Source of the DNA: Alphaproteobacteria bacterium
Lineage (GTDB): Bacteria; Pseudomonadota; Alphaproteobacteria; Rickettsiales; SXRF01
Length of the DNA stretch: 35,112 nt
Assembly (NCBI GenBank): GCA_025360345.1
Contig: JANYCJ010000125.1
Location: forward strand, 1 to 35,112
Direction: 5' to 3'
Shown here piece by piece: positions 23,566 to 31,514 of the stretch. Position 1 is the first letter of the stretch. Each line of letters starts with the position of its first letter. The notes under the pieces were generated by a model. It ran no database searches, had not been told where the DNA came from, and saw nothing but the letters and a program-made list of their open reading frames with translations. The position numbers and the translations under genes were made by a program.

Positions 23566-24162
23566 TTACATCACCGCCGAGCAGATCAGCATATACGTGC
23601 CCAGCCACCACCCCATGCACATTTCCGAAAACGGCACAGCCATGCCCGTGCTGTTGGTGAAATGCATGGAAAGCCGGTAGCCGCAATAATACACCACGCC
23701 CATCAGCAGGCTAAGGAAGCCCGCTAATGGCACATAAGAATGCGCCCACTGCGCCAGCAGCAAAATCCCGGGTATCATCGTCGTGGCCCTGATCGTGCCA
23801 TACACCACGCCGAAAATGCGCCATTGCTGCGTGCTGTAGGTATCGCACGGCACATCCGGGTCCATATGGCAGATCGCATAGGCCAGCGTCTGCATCCATT
23901 GATAGTACCACGCGTCCTTGCGCCCCGGGCAAGTCCCTGTAATCGTGCTGAACATCGCCTGCCAGCCCAGCAGCGCATAACCCAGGAAATAAATCAGCCA
24001 GATCACGTAAAGCTGCCACGCCGTCCACTGGCCGGAAACCGCCACCGCCGCAATCGTCATCGTGCCATACCACACCCAGCGCGGCACGGCTCCCTCGCCG
24101 CGCCATAGCCGGTTCAAAAGCGCCGTGGGCAGGGTGATGGGCAGGGTATACCAGTTCAGCAT
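23566..24162 (-). CDS. Hypothetical polytopic membrane protein (198 aa)
   Basis: 198 aa with about five hydrophobic segments (roughly residues 28-45, 48-68, 118-138, 143-162 and 178-195). A conserved-looking hydrophilic loop (residues 75-112) contains TGTCPGRKDAWYYQWMQ and CHMDPDVPCDTYSTQQW, with three Cys and several aromatics. A good ribosome binding site (AAAGGAG) precedes the ATG at 24162. The family was not recognised. It is convergent with the 110-aa gene and 54 bp downstream of gmk on the same strand, so it may be read from the gmk transcript. Confidence 0.7.
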   Translation of the reverse strand: MLNWYTLPITLPTALLNRLWRGEGAVPRWVWYGTMTIAAVAVSGQWTAWQLYVIWLIYFLGYALLGWQAMFSTITGTCPGRKDAWYYQWMQTLAYAICHMDPDVPCDTYSTQQWRIFGVVYGTIRATTMIPGILLLAQWAHSYVPLAGFLSLLMGVVYYCGYRLSMHFTNSTGMAVPFSEMCMGWWLGTYMLICSAVM

Positions 24163-24216
24163 AAAGGCTCCTTTAAAAGGTTTATGCCTTTATACCGCTC
24201 ATATATTTAGAAAAAG

Positions 24217-24870
<654 letters not shown>

Positions 24871-24879
24871 ATATATTCC

Positions 24880-25554
24880 CTATTCAAGCGAGTGCTGCAC
24901 CGCGCGTGCCAGCTCCTCGGCCGGTGTGGTCGAGGAAAAAATCTTGCTGTACGTGCCGTTTTTATCCATCAGGTAAATATAGGCTGAGTGGTCCATCATG
25001 TAGTCCCCGTCGTCATGGCCTCCATTGGCGTCGTCATGGTGGTCTTCATCACCCTCATGCCCTTCCTCGTGGCCTTCCGGAACCGCCACGTCGGTGCGCG
25101 CCGCATAGGCCTTATAGGCGGCTTCCAGCTTGGAAATCTCTTCCTGCGTGCCCGTAAGCCCCACGATGCGCTTATCGAAATTCGCTAAAAACGCTGACAT
25201 GGCCTCCGGCGTGTCGCGCTTGGGGTCCACGGTGATGAAAATCGGCACCACGCTGTCGGCCTGCTCACCCAGCAGCTCCATCGCCTTCGACAGGTTGGAA
25301 ACCGTCACCGGGCAGATATCCGGGCAATGCGTGAAGCCGAAAAATACCAGCATCACCTTGCCGCGGAAATCACCGTCATTGACCATGTTCCCATGCTGGT
25401 CGGTCAGGGTAAACGGCCCGCCGATCTGCACTTCGCTCTGGCCCATCGTTTCATTCACCACCTGCTCCGGCGTAGCGTTGTCCTGCGTCATCCACAGTTG
25501 GAAGCTGGTGACGGCCAGCAGCACGGTAACAAATAAAAAAACAAATATTCTCAT
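24880..25554 (-). CDS. SCO1/SenC-type copper protein with His/Asp-rich insertion
   Basis: 224 aa. One N-terminal membrane anchor (residues 3-20) places the thioredoxin-like domain in the periplasm. The copper/redox motif C77-x3-C81 is in FTHCPDIC, and the distal copper ligand His189 is in DHSAYIYLMD. PIFITVDPKRDTPE is a SCO1 hallmark. SCO1 proteins deliver copper to the CuA site of cytochrome c oxidase. Between strands, at about residues 158-184, lies an extra loop with five His and many Asp/Glu (H162, H166, H172, H173, H180), which may bind extra metal. It is divergent from the gene at 25726 and is followed closely by gmk. Confidence 0.95.
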   Translation of the reverse strand: MRIFVFLFVTVLLAVTSFQLWMTQDNATPEQVVNETMGQSEVQIGGPFTLTDQHGNMVNDGDFRGKVMLVFFGFTHCPDICPVTVSNLSKAMELLGEQADSVVPIFITVDPKRDTPEAMSAFLANFDKRIVGLTGTQEEISKLEAAYKAYAARTDVAVPEGHEEGHEGDEDHHDDANGGHDDGDYMMDHSAYIYLMDKNGTYSKIFSSTTPAEELARAVQHSLE

Positions 25555-25666
25555 AATTCAGTTACTTAAAATAAAAATTAAACATTGCCAGTGTTAACAA
25601 TCTATGAAAAACTAGCGTTAATTCTGGCAAATGCCATGCACTTATTATCTTAGTTATTGTTATTAA

Positions 25667-25695
25667 TTGACTTTTACGCCCTAAAACGTTAACAT
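25667..25695 (+). promoter_or_regulatory. Sigma-70-like promoter for the 252-aa gene
   Basis: TTGACT (25667-25672), a 17-bp spacer and TAACAT (25690-25695), placing the transcription start near 25702 and about 24 bp of leader before ATG 25726. It is inside the AT-rich 171-bp gap between two divergent genes. Confidence 0.6.
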
Positions 25696-25725
25696 TACAT
25701 CATACAGTTTTAACCATAGCGCCTT

Positions 25726-26484
25726 ATGATACCGATTACCGCTGCCAGCGCTGTTACCACCCCGCCCCCCATTGTCAATACCACGACACCGGGGACGAAT
25801 GAAACGCACACGCCGCCAACCATCGTGGCGCCCTCTTTTTCTAGCTCGCAAGTAGACAATAATGCAAGAGGCAATAGCACCTATGTCAAGGCCGCCGAAG
25901 CCCCTCCGCCGCCCCTCACCCAAAGCGTAAGCACCGGCGCCAGCGCCAGTGTCGGCGTGCCCCAAAGCCCCAGCGACAAATTCACCCTCGGCGCGCAAAC
26001 CAATTTCCTCGCCCAGCTCATCGGGCAGGACATCACGCCCTCGGTGCAGGGCGTGCTGGTGCAGTATGAAAAACTGGTCAATATCGGAAACGTCAAATAC
26101 AAGCCCAGCGACGCCGGCATCCCCGAAGAGCAGCCCTCCAGCGTGTTCGGCAAGCTCCTGCAAAGCGAGCACCAGCAACCCCCGCCTGCGCCCGTGCAGC
26201 AGCAGCAATCCGCCGCCGCCATCGCAGCCTCTTCCGGCAACCAAAGCCAGCAAAATCCCGTGGCCGCCCCGCGCCTCACCGCCGAGGTGAGCCCCTCCCG
26301 CCCCTCGCGTCCCAGCTTCGCTGAGGAAATAGCCGTGGAAGATGCGGGCATCGCCCTGCAAAACGCGCCCGCGCCCAAGGCTCCCCCCCGCGGCATCAGC
26401 GCCTATCTCAGCACCGCCAGCCGCGTCAGCAGCCAGAGCGCCGAGGACACCTCCGCCGAAGCCCCGGTAAGCCAGGTAGCTTAA
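25726..26484 (+). CDS. Low-complexity protein, unknown function (252 aa)
   Basis: 252 aa, dominated by Pro, Ala, Ser, Thr and Gln. Residues 1-80 and 145-252 look disordered. A short ordered-looking core lies at about 84-130 (TLGAQTNFLAQLIGQDITPSVQGVLVQYEKLV). There is no signal peptide or membrane segment. The family was not recognised. A good promoter lies upstream, and the frame keeps the codon bias of neighbouring genes, which supports a real gene despite the low complexity. Long frames also exist on the opposite strand, but they lack a promoter and are judged shadows. Confidence 0.65.
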   Translation: MIPITAASAVTTPPPIVNTTTPGTNETHTPPTIVAPSFSSSQVDNNARGNSTYVKAAEAPPPPLTQSVSTGASASVGVPQSPSDKFTLGAQTNFLAQLIGQDITPSVQGVLVQYEKLVNIGNVKYKPSDAGIPEEQPSSVFGKLLQSEHQQPPPAPVQQQQSAAAIAASSGNQSQQNPVAAPRLTAEVSPSRPSRPSFAEEIAVEDAGIALQNAPAPKAPPRGISAYLSTASRVSSQSAEDTSAEAPVSQVA

Positions 26485-26488
26485 AATA

Positions 26489-26503
26489 TTCTTTTTAAAA
26501 GAA
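26489..26503. other. AT-rich palindrome between convergent genes
   Basis: TTCTTTT and AAAAGAA form a perfect 7-bp inverted repeat around a central T, located between the stops of the 252-aa gene and the bc1 chaperone gene. It lacks a GC-rich stem, so it is at best a weak terminator. Confidence 0.3.
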
Positions 26504-26517
26504 AAGGATAGAGCCAG

Positions 26518-27054
26518 CTAACTTGAAAAGCGGATCTTTCCCAGCATCAGCGCATCCGCGCCCTGCTCCTGCAGCAACGTGGCATTGCGCCCCATATACG
26601 CCGCAAGCGAGGCCACGCATTCCGCCGGCACCGCCTTGTCGCGGTACACATTGCGCAGCAGCGCCTCGCGCAGGGCCGTCTCGTCGCCCATGGCATCGCC
26701 ATAAGCTTTCTTGCGCCCGTAAAACGCCTGCGCCATCTTCTTCACCTTATGTCCCACGCCGGTGTCGCTCGCGCCCATTTCACGCAGCGAGCGGTCCATG
26801 TCCGCAAAGAACGCTTCAGACAGATACTGCACGAAACTGCGCATCTCCGCGCTTGCATCCTCCTGCTCCAGCCGCTGCAGCACCAGGCACAAATGCAGCA
26901 CGATACAGTCGAACCGCCCGTCCAGCGAATCCTCTACCTGCCACTGCTGGTAAAACACCGGGTTGCGCGCTTGGCCTACAATGGCGGTATACGCCTCATA
27001 GGCCTGCATCTGCGTAGTAGAAGAGGAAAAGAACTGCTTCAGCGCACCGATCAT
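26518..27054 (-). CDS. Ubiquinol-cytochrome c chaperone family protein
   Basis: 178 aa. Recognised as the bacterial relative of mitochondrial CBP3/UQCC1 (Pfam PF03981) from YTAIVGQARNPVFYQQW, DSLDGRFDCIVLHLCLVLQRL, FVQYLSEAFFADMDRSLREMGASDTGVGHKVKKM and AFYGRKKAYGDAM. These are long matches to the family pattern. The chaperone supports assembly of cytochrome bc1 (complex III). Its start codon overlaps the rpoH stop as TGATG, so translation is coupled to rpoH. Length is normal. Confidence 0.92.
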   Translation of the reverse strand: MIGALKQFFSSSTTQMQAYEAYTAIVGQARNPVFYQQWQVEDSLDGRFDCIVLHLCLVLQRLEQEDASAEMRSFVQYLSEAFFADMDRSLREMGASDTGVGHKVKKMAQAFYGRKKAYGDAMGDETALREALLRNVYRDKAVPAECVASLAAYMGRNATLLQEQGADALMLGKIRFSS

Positions 27055-27977
27055 CAGGCTGCCGCCGCCGAAATCATTTCCTTCTGCAGCTTCTCAAACG
27101 CCCGCACCTCGATCTGGCGCACCCGCTCGCGCGAAATGCTATACGCTTTGCTAAGGTCTTCCAGCGTATCCGGCTCGTCCTTCAGCCGCCTGCGCTCGAT
27201 AATATCGCGCTCGCGTTCGGAAAGTGTGGTCAGCGCCCGCTGCAGCAGGATCTGCTTGTTGGAAGCTTCCTGCCGGTTGGCCAGCACCGTTTCCTGGTTC
27301 TCGCCCGGCGATTCGAGGAAATCCATCTTCTCCCCTTCGCCCTCTTGGTAGGCGGCGGAATTAAGATATACGTCCTGCCCGGACATGCGCTGGTCCATGT
27401 CCACCACGTCCTGGTTGCTCACATCGAGGATACGCGCAATATCGCTCACCTGCGCGTCGCTCATGCCGCGCTCGCTAATCGCGCCCTTGGCCCCGATCTT
27501 CGCCTTGATCTTGCGGAGATTGAAGAACAGCCGCTTCTGCGCCGCCGAAGAGCCGATCTTCACCATGCTCCAGCTGCGAAGGATATATTCCTGGATCGAG
27601 GCGCGTATCCACCAGATGGCATAGGTCGAAAGCCTAAAACCCTTATCCGGGTCGAAGCGTTTCACCGCCTGCATCATCCCGATATTGCCTTCCGCGATCA
27701 GGTCGCCCATCGGCAACCCATAGCCCTTGTATTTAAACGCGATCTTCGCCACGAGGCGCAAATGCGAGGTTACCAGCCGGTGCGCGGCATCCACGTCGCC
27801 ATCATCGCGCCACCGCTTGGAAAGCTCGACTTCTTCTTTCGGCTCCAGCATGGGGATGCGGGCGATTTCCTGCAAATAGCGGCGTAAACCATCTTCCGAC
27901 GAAATAGGGGCGGGCAGCGCCGCAACAACCCCAATCTGGTTCTCGCCAGCCTGGGTTAGTTCTAATTTCTTGGTCAT
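27054..27977 (-). CDS. rpoH: RNA polymerase sigma-32 (heat-shock sigma factor)
   Basis: 307 aa. Region 1.2/2.1 starts LRRYLQEIARIPML. Region 2 contains HLRLVAKIAFKYKGYGLP, DLIAEGNIGMMQAVKRFDPDKGFRLSTYAIWWIRASIQEYIL in pieces typical of primary-like sigmas. The RpoH box QKRLFFNLR (residues 147-155) separates it from RpoD. Region 4 contains the helix-turn-helix ISRERVRQIEVRAFEKL. It directs transcription of chaperone and protease genes after heat shock. Its promoter (28012-28040) is close to sigma-70 consensus and overlaps a palindrome. The chaperone gene for bc1 follows in the same transcript. Confidence 0.97.
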   Translation of the reverse strand: MTKKLELTQAGENQIGVVAALPAPISSEDGLRRYLQEIARIPMLEPKEEVELSKRWRDDGDVDAAHRLVTSHLRLVAKIAFKYKGYGLPMGDLIAEGNIGMMQAVKRFDPDKGFRLSTYAIWWIRASIQEYILRSWSMVKIGSSAAQKRLFFNLRKIKAKIGAKGAISERGMSDAQVSDIARILDVSNQDVVDMDQRMSGQDVYLNSAAYQEGEGEKMDFLESPGENQETVLANRQEASNKQILLQRALTTLSERERDIIERRRLKDEPDTLEDLSKAYSISRERVRQIEVRAFEKLQKEMISAAAA

Positions 27978-28011
27978 ATCATCTCCGACCGGACAACCCG
28001 GCTAAAAGAGA

Positions 28012-28044
28012 AATATAGACAATACCCTATCTATTTTCAATAGA
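28012..28044 (-). promoter_or_regulatory. rpoH promoter with overlapping palindrome
   Basis: On the minus strand: TTGAAA (28035-28040), exactly 17 bp, then TATATT (28012-28017), about 35 bp before the rpoH start codon at 27977. The perfect inverted repeat TCTATT-GAA-AATAGA (28030-28044) covers the -35 element, a natural place for a repressor or activator. A second possible extended -10 (TGCTATACT) lies near 28079-28087. Confidence 0.75.
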
Positions 28045-28175
28045 CGGTACTGCCTCTTCCTATAAGGGAACGATAAGGAGTATAGCACAAATAAACTTCA
28101 CCCGGTAGTGTAAAATATAACCGCCACCCCCAGAAACCCAACCTTTTGATTCCTCGAAAAATCCTGCGACAGTAA

Positions 28176-28410
28176 GTGCACGGCAAAGCCAAAGCGAAGC
28201 AAGGCGCGTTAGAAAAATAATCTCCCGGAGGAGCGTGCGCCCCTTAAGCGCGGGCAGACGACTAGCGCCATTGAGGTGCACAGCCAAAGCGCAGCGTCGG
28301 CGCCTGAGTAAAATAACTACCCTGGAGGAGCGTGCGCCCCTTAAGCGCGGGCGAACGACTAGCGCCATTGAGGCGCGCAGCCAAAGCGCAGCGGCGGCGC
28401 CTGAGTACCT
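28176..28410. repeat. Tandem intergenic repeat of 97-bp units (two near-complete copies plus a diverged partial)
   Basis: Unit 1 (28227-28323) and unit 2 (28324-28410, 10 bp short) both start GGAGGAGCGTGCGCCCCTTA and match along their length with a few substitutions. A diverged partial copy (28176-28226) precedes them. Unit 2 ends at the lpdA stop codon. Each unit has a hairpin: GCGCC-ATTGA-GGCGC (28362-28376), and GCGCC-ATTGA-GGTGC (28265-28279) where the change keeps a G-U pair. Together with the rpoH promoter it fills the 432-bp gap between rpoH and lpdA; no protein gene is supported here. Confidence 0.85.
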
Positions 28411-29807
28411 TAAATATGCACCGCCCGGCCCAAAACCGCCAGCGCCGCTTCCTTCACCGCTTCGTTGAGGGTCGGGTGCGCATGGCAAGTGCGCGCGATA
28501 TCTTCGGAAGAACCGCCATATTCCATCACCAGCACGCCCTCGGCAATCAGCGTGCCCGCATCCGGGCCGATGATATGCATCCCCAGCACGCGGTCGGTCT
28601 TGGCATCGGCCAGCACTTTCACGAAACCGTCCGTCTCGCCCACGGTGCGCCCGCGGCTATTAGCCATGAACGGGAACTTGCCCGCTTTGTATTCAATGCC
28701 CGCCGCTTTCAGCTCCTCTTCGCTCTTGCCCACCACCGCCACTTCCGGCCAGGTGTAGATCACGCTCGGGATGGCGTCGTAATACACATGCCACTTCTGC
28801 CCGGCCATGATTTCCGCCACCGCCATGCCTTCGTCTTCAGCCTTATGCGCCAGCATCGGCCCAGCGATCACGTCGCCGATGGCATACACGCCCTTTACAT
28901 TTGTCTCGTAATGCCCGTCCACGGCCACCCGGCCGCGCTCGTCCAGCTTCACGCCCGCCTTGTCCAAACCCAGCCCATCGGTATAGGGCTTGCGTCCAAT
29001 CGACACCAGCACCACATCCCCGCTCAAGCTTTCCTTGTCACCGCCTTTTGCAGGCTCCACAGAAAGCGAAACGCCCTTGGCAGATACCGATGCCCCGGTC
29101 ACCTTCGCACCCAGCTTAAACACGATGCCCTGCTTCTCCAGCGTGCGCTGCAGTTGCTTGCTCACCTCGCCGTCCATGGGCCCGCCGATGCGCTCGAGGA
29201 ATTCCACCACCGTCACCTTCGCGCCTAAGCGCCGCCACACCGAGCCCAGCTCCAGCCCGATCACGCCGCCACCCACCACGATCAGGTGCTCCGGCACCTT
29301 TTCCAGCGAAAGCGCTCCCGTGGAGGAAACGATCTTTTTCTCATCCACCGCAACCCCCGGCAGCGGCATCACGTCCGAACCGGTTGCGATCAAAATACGC
29401 TTCGTCTGCAGGCTCTGCTTGCCATCCACCACCACTTCCGTAGCGGATTTCACCGCGCCCTTGCCGATCACATAGGTCACTTTGTTTTTCTTAAACAGCC
29501 CTTCAATGCCCTTGGTCAAATCCAGCACCGCCTTGTCCTTGCGCGCCATCATCGCCATCAAATCCAGCTCCGCCTTCACCTTGATGCCGTGGCTGGCGAA
29601 ATGCAGGTTCGCGTCCTCAAACTTCTCCGAAGAGTTGAGCAATGCCTTGGAAGGAATGCAGCCCACGTTCAGGCAGGTGCCGCCTAGGCTGCCGCGCATT
29701 TCCACGCACGCCACCTTCATGCCCAGCTGCGCCGCGCGTATCGCCGCCACATAACCGCCGGGGCCGCCGCCAATCACCACCAAGTCAAACGCTTCGCTCA
29801 TCGTCAT
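28410..29807 (-). CDS. lpdA: Dihydrolipoyl dehydrogenase (E3)
   Basis: 465-aa flavoprotein, normal length. It reoxidises dihydrolipoamide of the 2-oxo acid dehydrogenase complexes. The FAD motif is VVIGGGPGGYVAA (residues 10-22) and the redox disulfide C45/C50 is in GGTCLNVGCIPSK. The NAD-binding motif is VGGGVIGLELGSVWRRLG, the second FAD motif is YAIGDVIAG, and the catalytic pair His444/Glu449 is in HAHPTLNEAV. It lies downstream of odhA-odhB, separated from odhB by a GNAT gene, so it probably serves 2-oxoglutarate dehydrogenase and perhaps also pyruvate dehydrogenase. It is followed by the tandem repeat. Confidence 0.97.
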   Translation of the reverse strand: MTMSEAFDLVVIGGGPGGYVAAIRAAQLGMKVACVEMRGSLGGTCLNVGCIPSKALLNSSEKFEDANLHFASHGIKVKAELDLMAMMARKDKAVLDLTKGIEGLFKKNKVTYVIGKGAVKSATEVVVDGKQSLQTKRILIATGSDVMPLPGVAVDEKKIVSSTGALSLEKVPEHLIVVGGGVIGLELGSVWRRLGAKVTVVEFLERIGGPMDGEVSKQLQRTLEKQGIVFKLGAKVTGASVSAKGVSLSVEPAKGGDKESLSGDVVLVSIGRKPYTDGLGLDKAGVKLDERGRVAVDGHYETNVKGVYAIGDVIAGPMLAHKAEDEGMAVAEIMAGQKWHVYYDAIPSVIYTWPEVAVVGKSEEELKAAGIEYKAGKFPFMANSRGRTVGETDGFVKVLADAKTDRVLGMHIIGPDAGTLIAEGVLVMEYGGSSEDIARTCHAHPTLNEAVKEAALAVLGRAVHI

Positions 29808-29822
29808 CTTCCTTCTAAATTT

Positions 29823-30281
29823 TTAAGCCTCGAGGGGCATCACATAGCGCACGAAATCATCCTTCGTCGCAATCTGGTCGTAAAGCTTGCGCGCCGTGTT
29901 GTTATCTTCGCGCGTGTTCCAGTAAATCCGGCTCAGGCCCCTGCGCTCGCCCATATGCTTCAGCGCCTCGCATAGCTGGCGGCCAATGCCCTTACCCCGT
30001 AAATGGGCATCCACATACAAATCTTCAAGGTAGCACACATCCGTGGTGCTCCACGTGCGCGGGTGGATGATGTAGTTGATAAACCCCAGCACCGCCCCGT
30101 CCGGCCACTCGCACGCCACGATAGAGCCGATATCCCCGCGCGAATCAATGATCCGCCCCCAGGTCGCCTCCGTCACCTCTTCAGCCACTTCCGCGCCGTA
30201 AAACGCGTTATAATCGCGCCACAGCCGCACCCATTGGTCTTTGTCTTCCGGCAGTACGGGCCTCACCGAAACCGCGGACAT
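29823..30281 (-). CDS. GNAT-family N-acetyltransferase
   Basis: 152 aa from the ATG at 30281, which lies 1 bp after the odhB stop. A longer start inside odhB would give Cys-rich residues unlike the family. The GNAT fold is recognisable by VRPVLPEDKDQWVRLW at the N-terminus, YLEDLYVDAHLRGKGIGRQLCEAL with the acetyl-CoA loop R-G-K-G-I-G, and RIYWNTREDNNTARKLYDQIA. The substrate is unknown. Its position between odhB and lpdA in the same direction suggests co-expression with the TCA-cycle complex, but there is no direct functional evidence for a link. Confidence 0.9.
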   Translation of the reverse strand: MSAVSVRPVLPEDKDQWVRLWRDYNAFYGAEVAEEVTEATWGRIIDSRGDIGSIVACEWPDGAVLGFINYIIHPRTWSTTDVCYLEDLYVDAHLRGKGIGRQLCEALKHMGERRGLSRIYWNTREDNNTARKLYDQIATKDDFVRYVMPLEA

Positions 30282-30282
30282 C

Positions 30283-31482
30283 TTAAAGCCCCAGCAACAG
30301 GCGGCGGGGATCCTCAATCGCTTCCTTCACCCGCACCAGGAACGTCACGGACTCCTTGCCGTCCACAATCCGGTGGTCATACGAAAGCGCCACATACATC
30401 ATCGGGCGGATCACCACCTGGCCCTTAATGGCCACCGGGCGCTCTTCCGTCTTGTGCATCCCCAGAATACCCGATTGCGGCGGGTTGATGATCGGCGTGC
30501 CCATCAGCGAGCCATACACGCCCCCGTTGGAAACGGTAAACGTGCCGCCTTGCAAATCGCTCATGGCAAGCGTGCCCTGACGTGCTTTCTCAGCCAACCG
30601 GCCAATCTCTTTTTCAATCTCGGCCATGGACAGCTGGTCGGCATTGCGCACCACCGGCACCACAAGGCCCGATTCCGTGCCCACCGCCACGCCGATATCG
30701 TAGTAATTCTTATAAATGATCTCATCGCCGTCGATCTGCGCGTTCACGCCCGGGATTTCCTTCAGCGCATTCACAGCCGCCTTCACGAAGAACGACATGA
30801 AACCCAGCTTCACCCCGTGCTTCTTCTCGAACACATCCTTGTATTCGTTGCGGAAGACAATCACATTGCCCATGTCGATCTCGTTGAACGTGGTCAAAAT
30901 CGCCGCGGTGTTCTGCGATTCCTTAAGCCGCTTGGCGATCACCTGCCGCAGCTTGCTCATCTTCACCCGCTCTTCGCGCGGGCCACTCGCCATCGGTGCC
31001 GAAGAAACGGCCTTGGGCGCAGAACCCGCCGCCATCACGTCACCCTTGGTCACGCGCCCGTCCTTGCCCGTGCCGGAAACATCCGCTGCTTTGAGGCCAG
31101 CTTCATCCAGCATCTTGCGCGCAGCAGGCCCGGCCTGTTTGTCGCTTTGCGCCGCGGGCGTTTCCGCCTTCGCAGCGGCCGTAGGGTGCGGAATAGCAGC
31201 CTTCGGTGCTTCCTTCGCAGCCGGAACCGCCTTCGCACCCGCAGCGCCAACGGCGATATTGCCCAGCAGCGTTCCCACTTCCACCGTCTTGCCCTCGGCA
31301 ATGATGATGTCTTTCAAAGTGCCCGAGGCCGGGGCGTTCACTTCCATGGTCACCTTGTCGGTTTCCAGCTCCACCAGCGGCTCATCCTGCGTCACCGCGT
31401 CGCCCACCTTTTTGAACCACTTGGCAATGGTCGCTTCGCTAACCGATTCACCCAGTGAGGGAACAACAATTTCTCCGGCCAT
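30283..31482 (-). CDS. odhB: Dihydrolipoyllysine succinyltransferase (E2 of 2-oxoglutarate dehydrogenase)
   Basis: 399 aa. A single N-terminal lipoyl domain carries lipoyl-Lys43 in ETDKVTMEV. An Ala/Pro/Lys-rich linker (about 80-115) follows, then the E3-binding domain [29 protein letters not shown]. The C-terminal catalytic domain ends with His370 and Asp374 in [25 protein letters not shown] and the overall form match SucB/OdhB rather than pyruvate dehydrogenase E2. It transfers the succinyl group to CoA. The ribosome binding site TAGGAGT precedes the start. Downstream of odhA by 32 bp. The older symbol sucB is equivalent. Confidence 0.96.
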   Translation of the reverse strand: MAGEIVVPSLGESVSEATIAKWFKKVGDAVTQDEPLVELETDKVTMEVNAPASGTLKDIIIAEGKTVEVGTLLGNIAVGAAGAKAVPAAKEAPKAAIPHPTAAAKAETPAAQSDKQAGPAARKMLDEAGLKAADVSGTGKDGRVTKGDVMAAGSAPKAVSSAPMASGPREERVKMSKLRQVIAKRLKESQNTAAILTTFNEIDMGNVIVFRNEYKDVFEKKHGVKLGFMSFFVKAAVNALKEIPGVNAQIDGDEIIYKNYYDIGVAVGTESGLVVPVVRNADQLSMAEIEKEIGRLAEKARQGTLAMSDLQGGTFTVSNGGVYGSLMGTPIINPPQSGILGMHKTEERPVAIKGQVVIRPMMYVALSYDHRIVDGKESVTFLVRVKEAIEDPRRLLLGL

Positions 31483-31514
31483 GTCTTAAACTCCTAGTTC
31501 TTCTTTGTTCTGTT

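Noticed and set aside
26489-26503. Intrinsic terminator between convergent genes
   Set aside because: The stem is only A/T pairs with one central base; kept as a palindrome only.
28176-28410. CRISPR array
   Set aside because: The long units abut directly without spacers, and there are only two full copies.
28060-28488. 142-codon minus-strand frame over the tandem repeat
   Set aside because: It runs through the 97-bp repeats and into lpdA; the protein repeats only because the DNA repeats, and no ribosome binding site or family pattern is seen.
28332-29228. 298-codon plus-strand frame opposite lpdA
   Set aside because: Starts in the repeat and is antisense to a clear lpdA; His/Arg-rich composition is typical of shadows of GC-rich genes.
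30241-31458. 405-codon plus-strand frame opposite odhB
   Set aside because: Antisense to an intact odhB with full motifs; His/Arg-rich, no family features.
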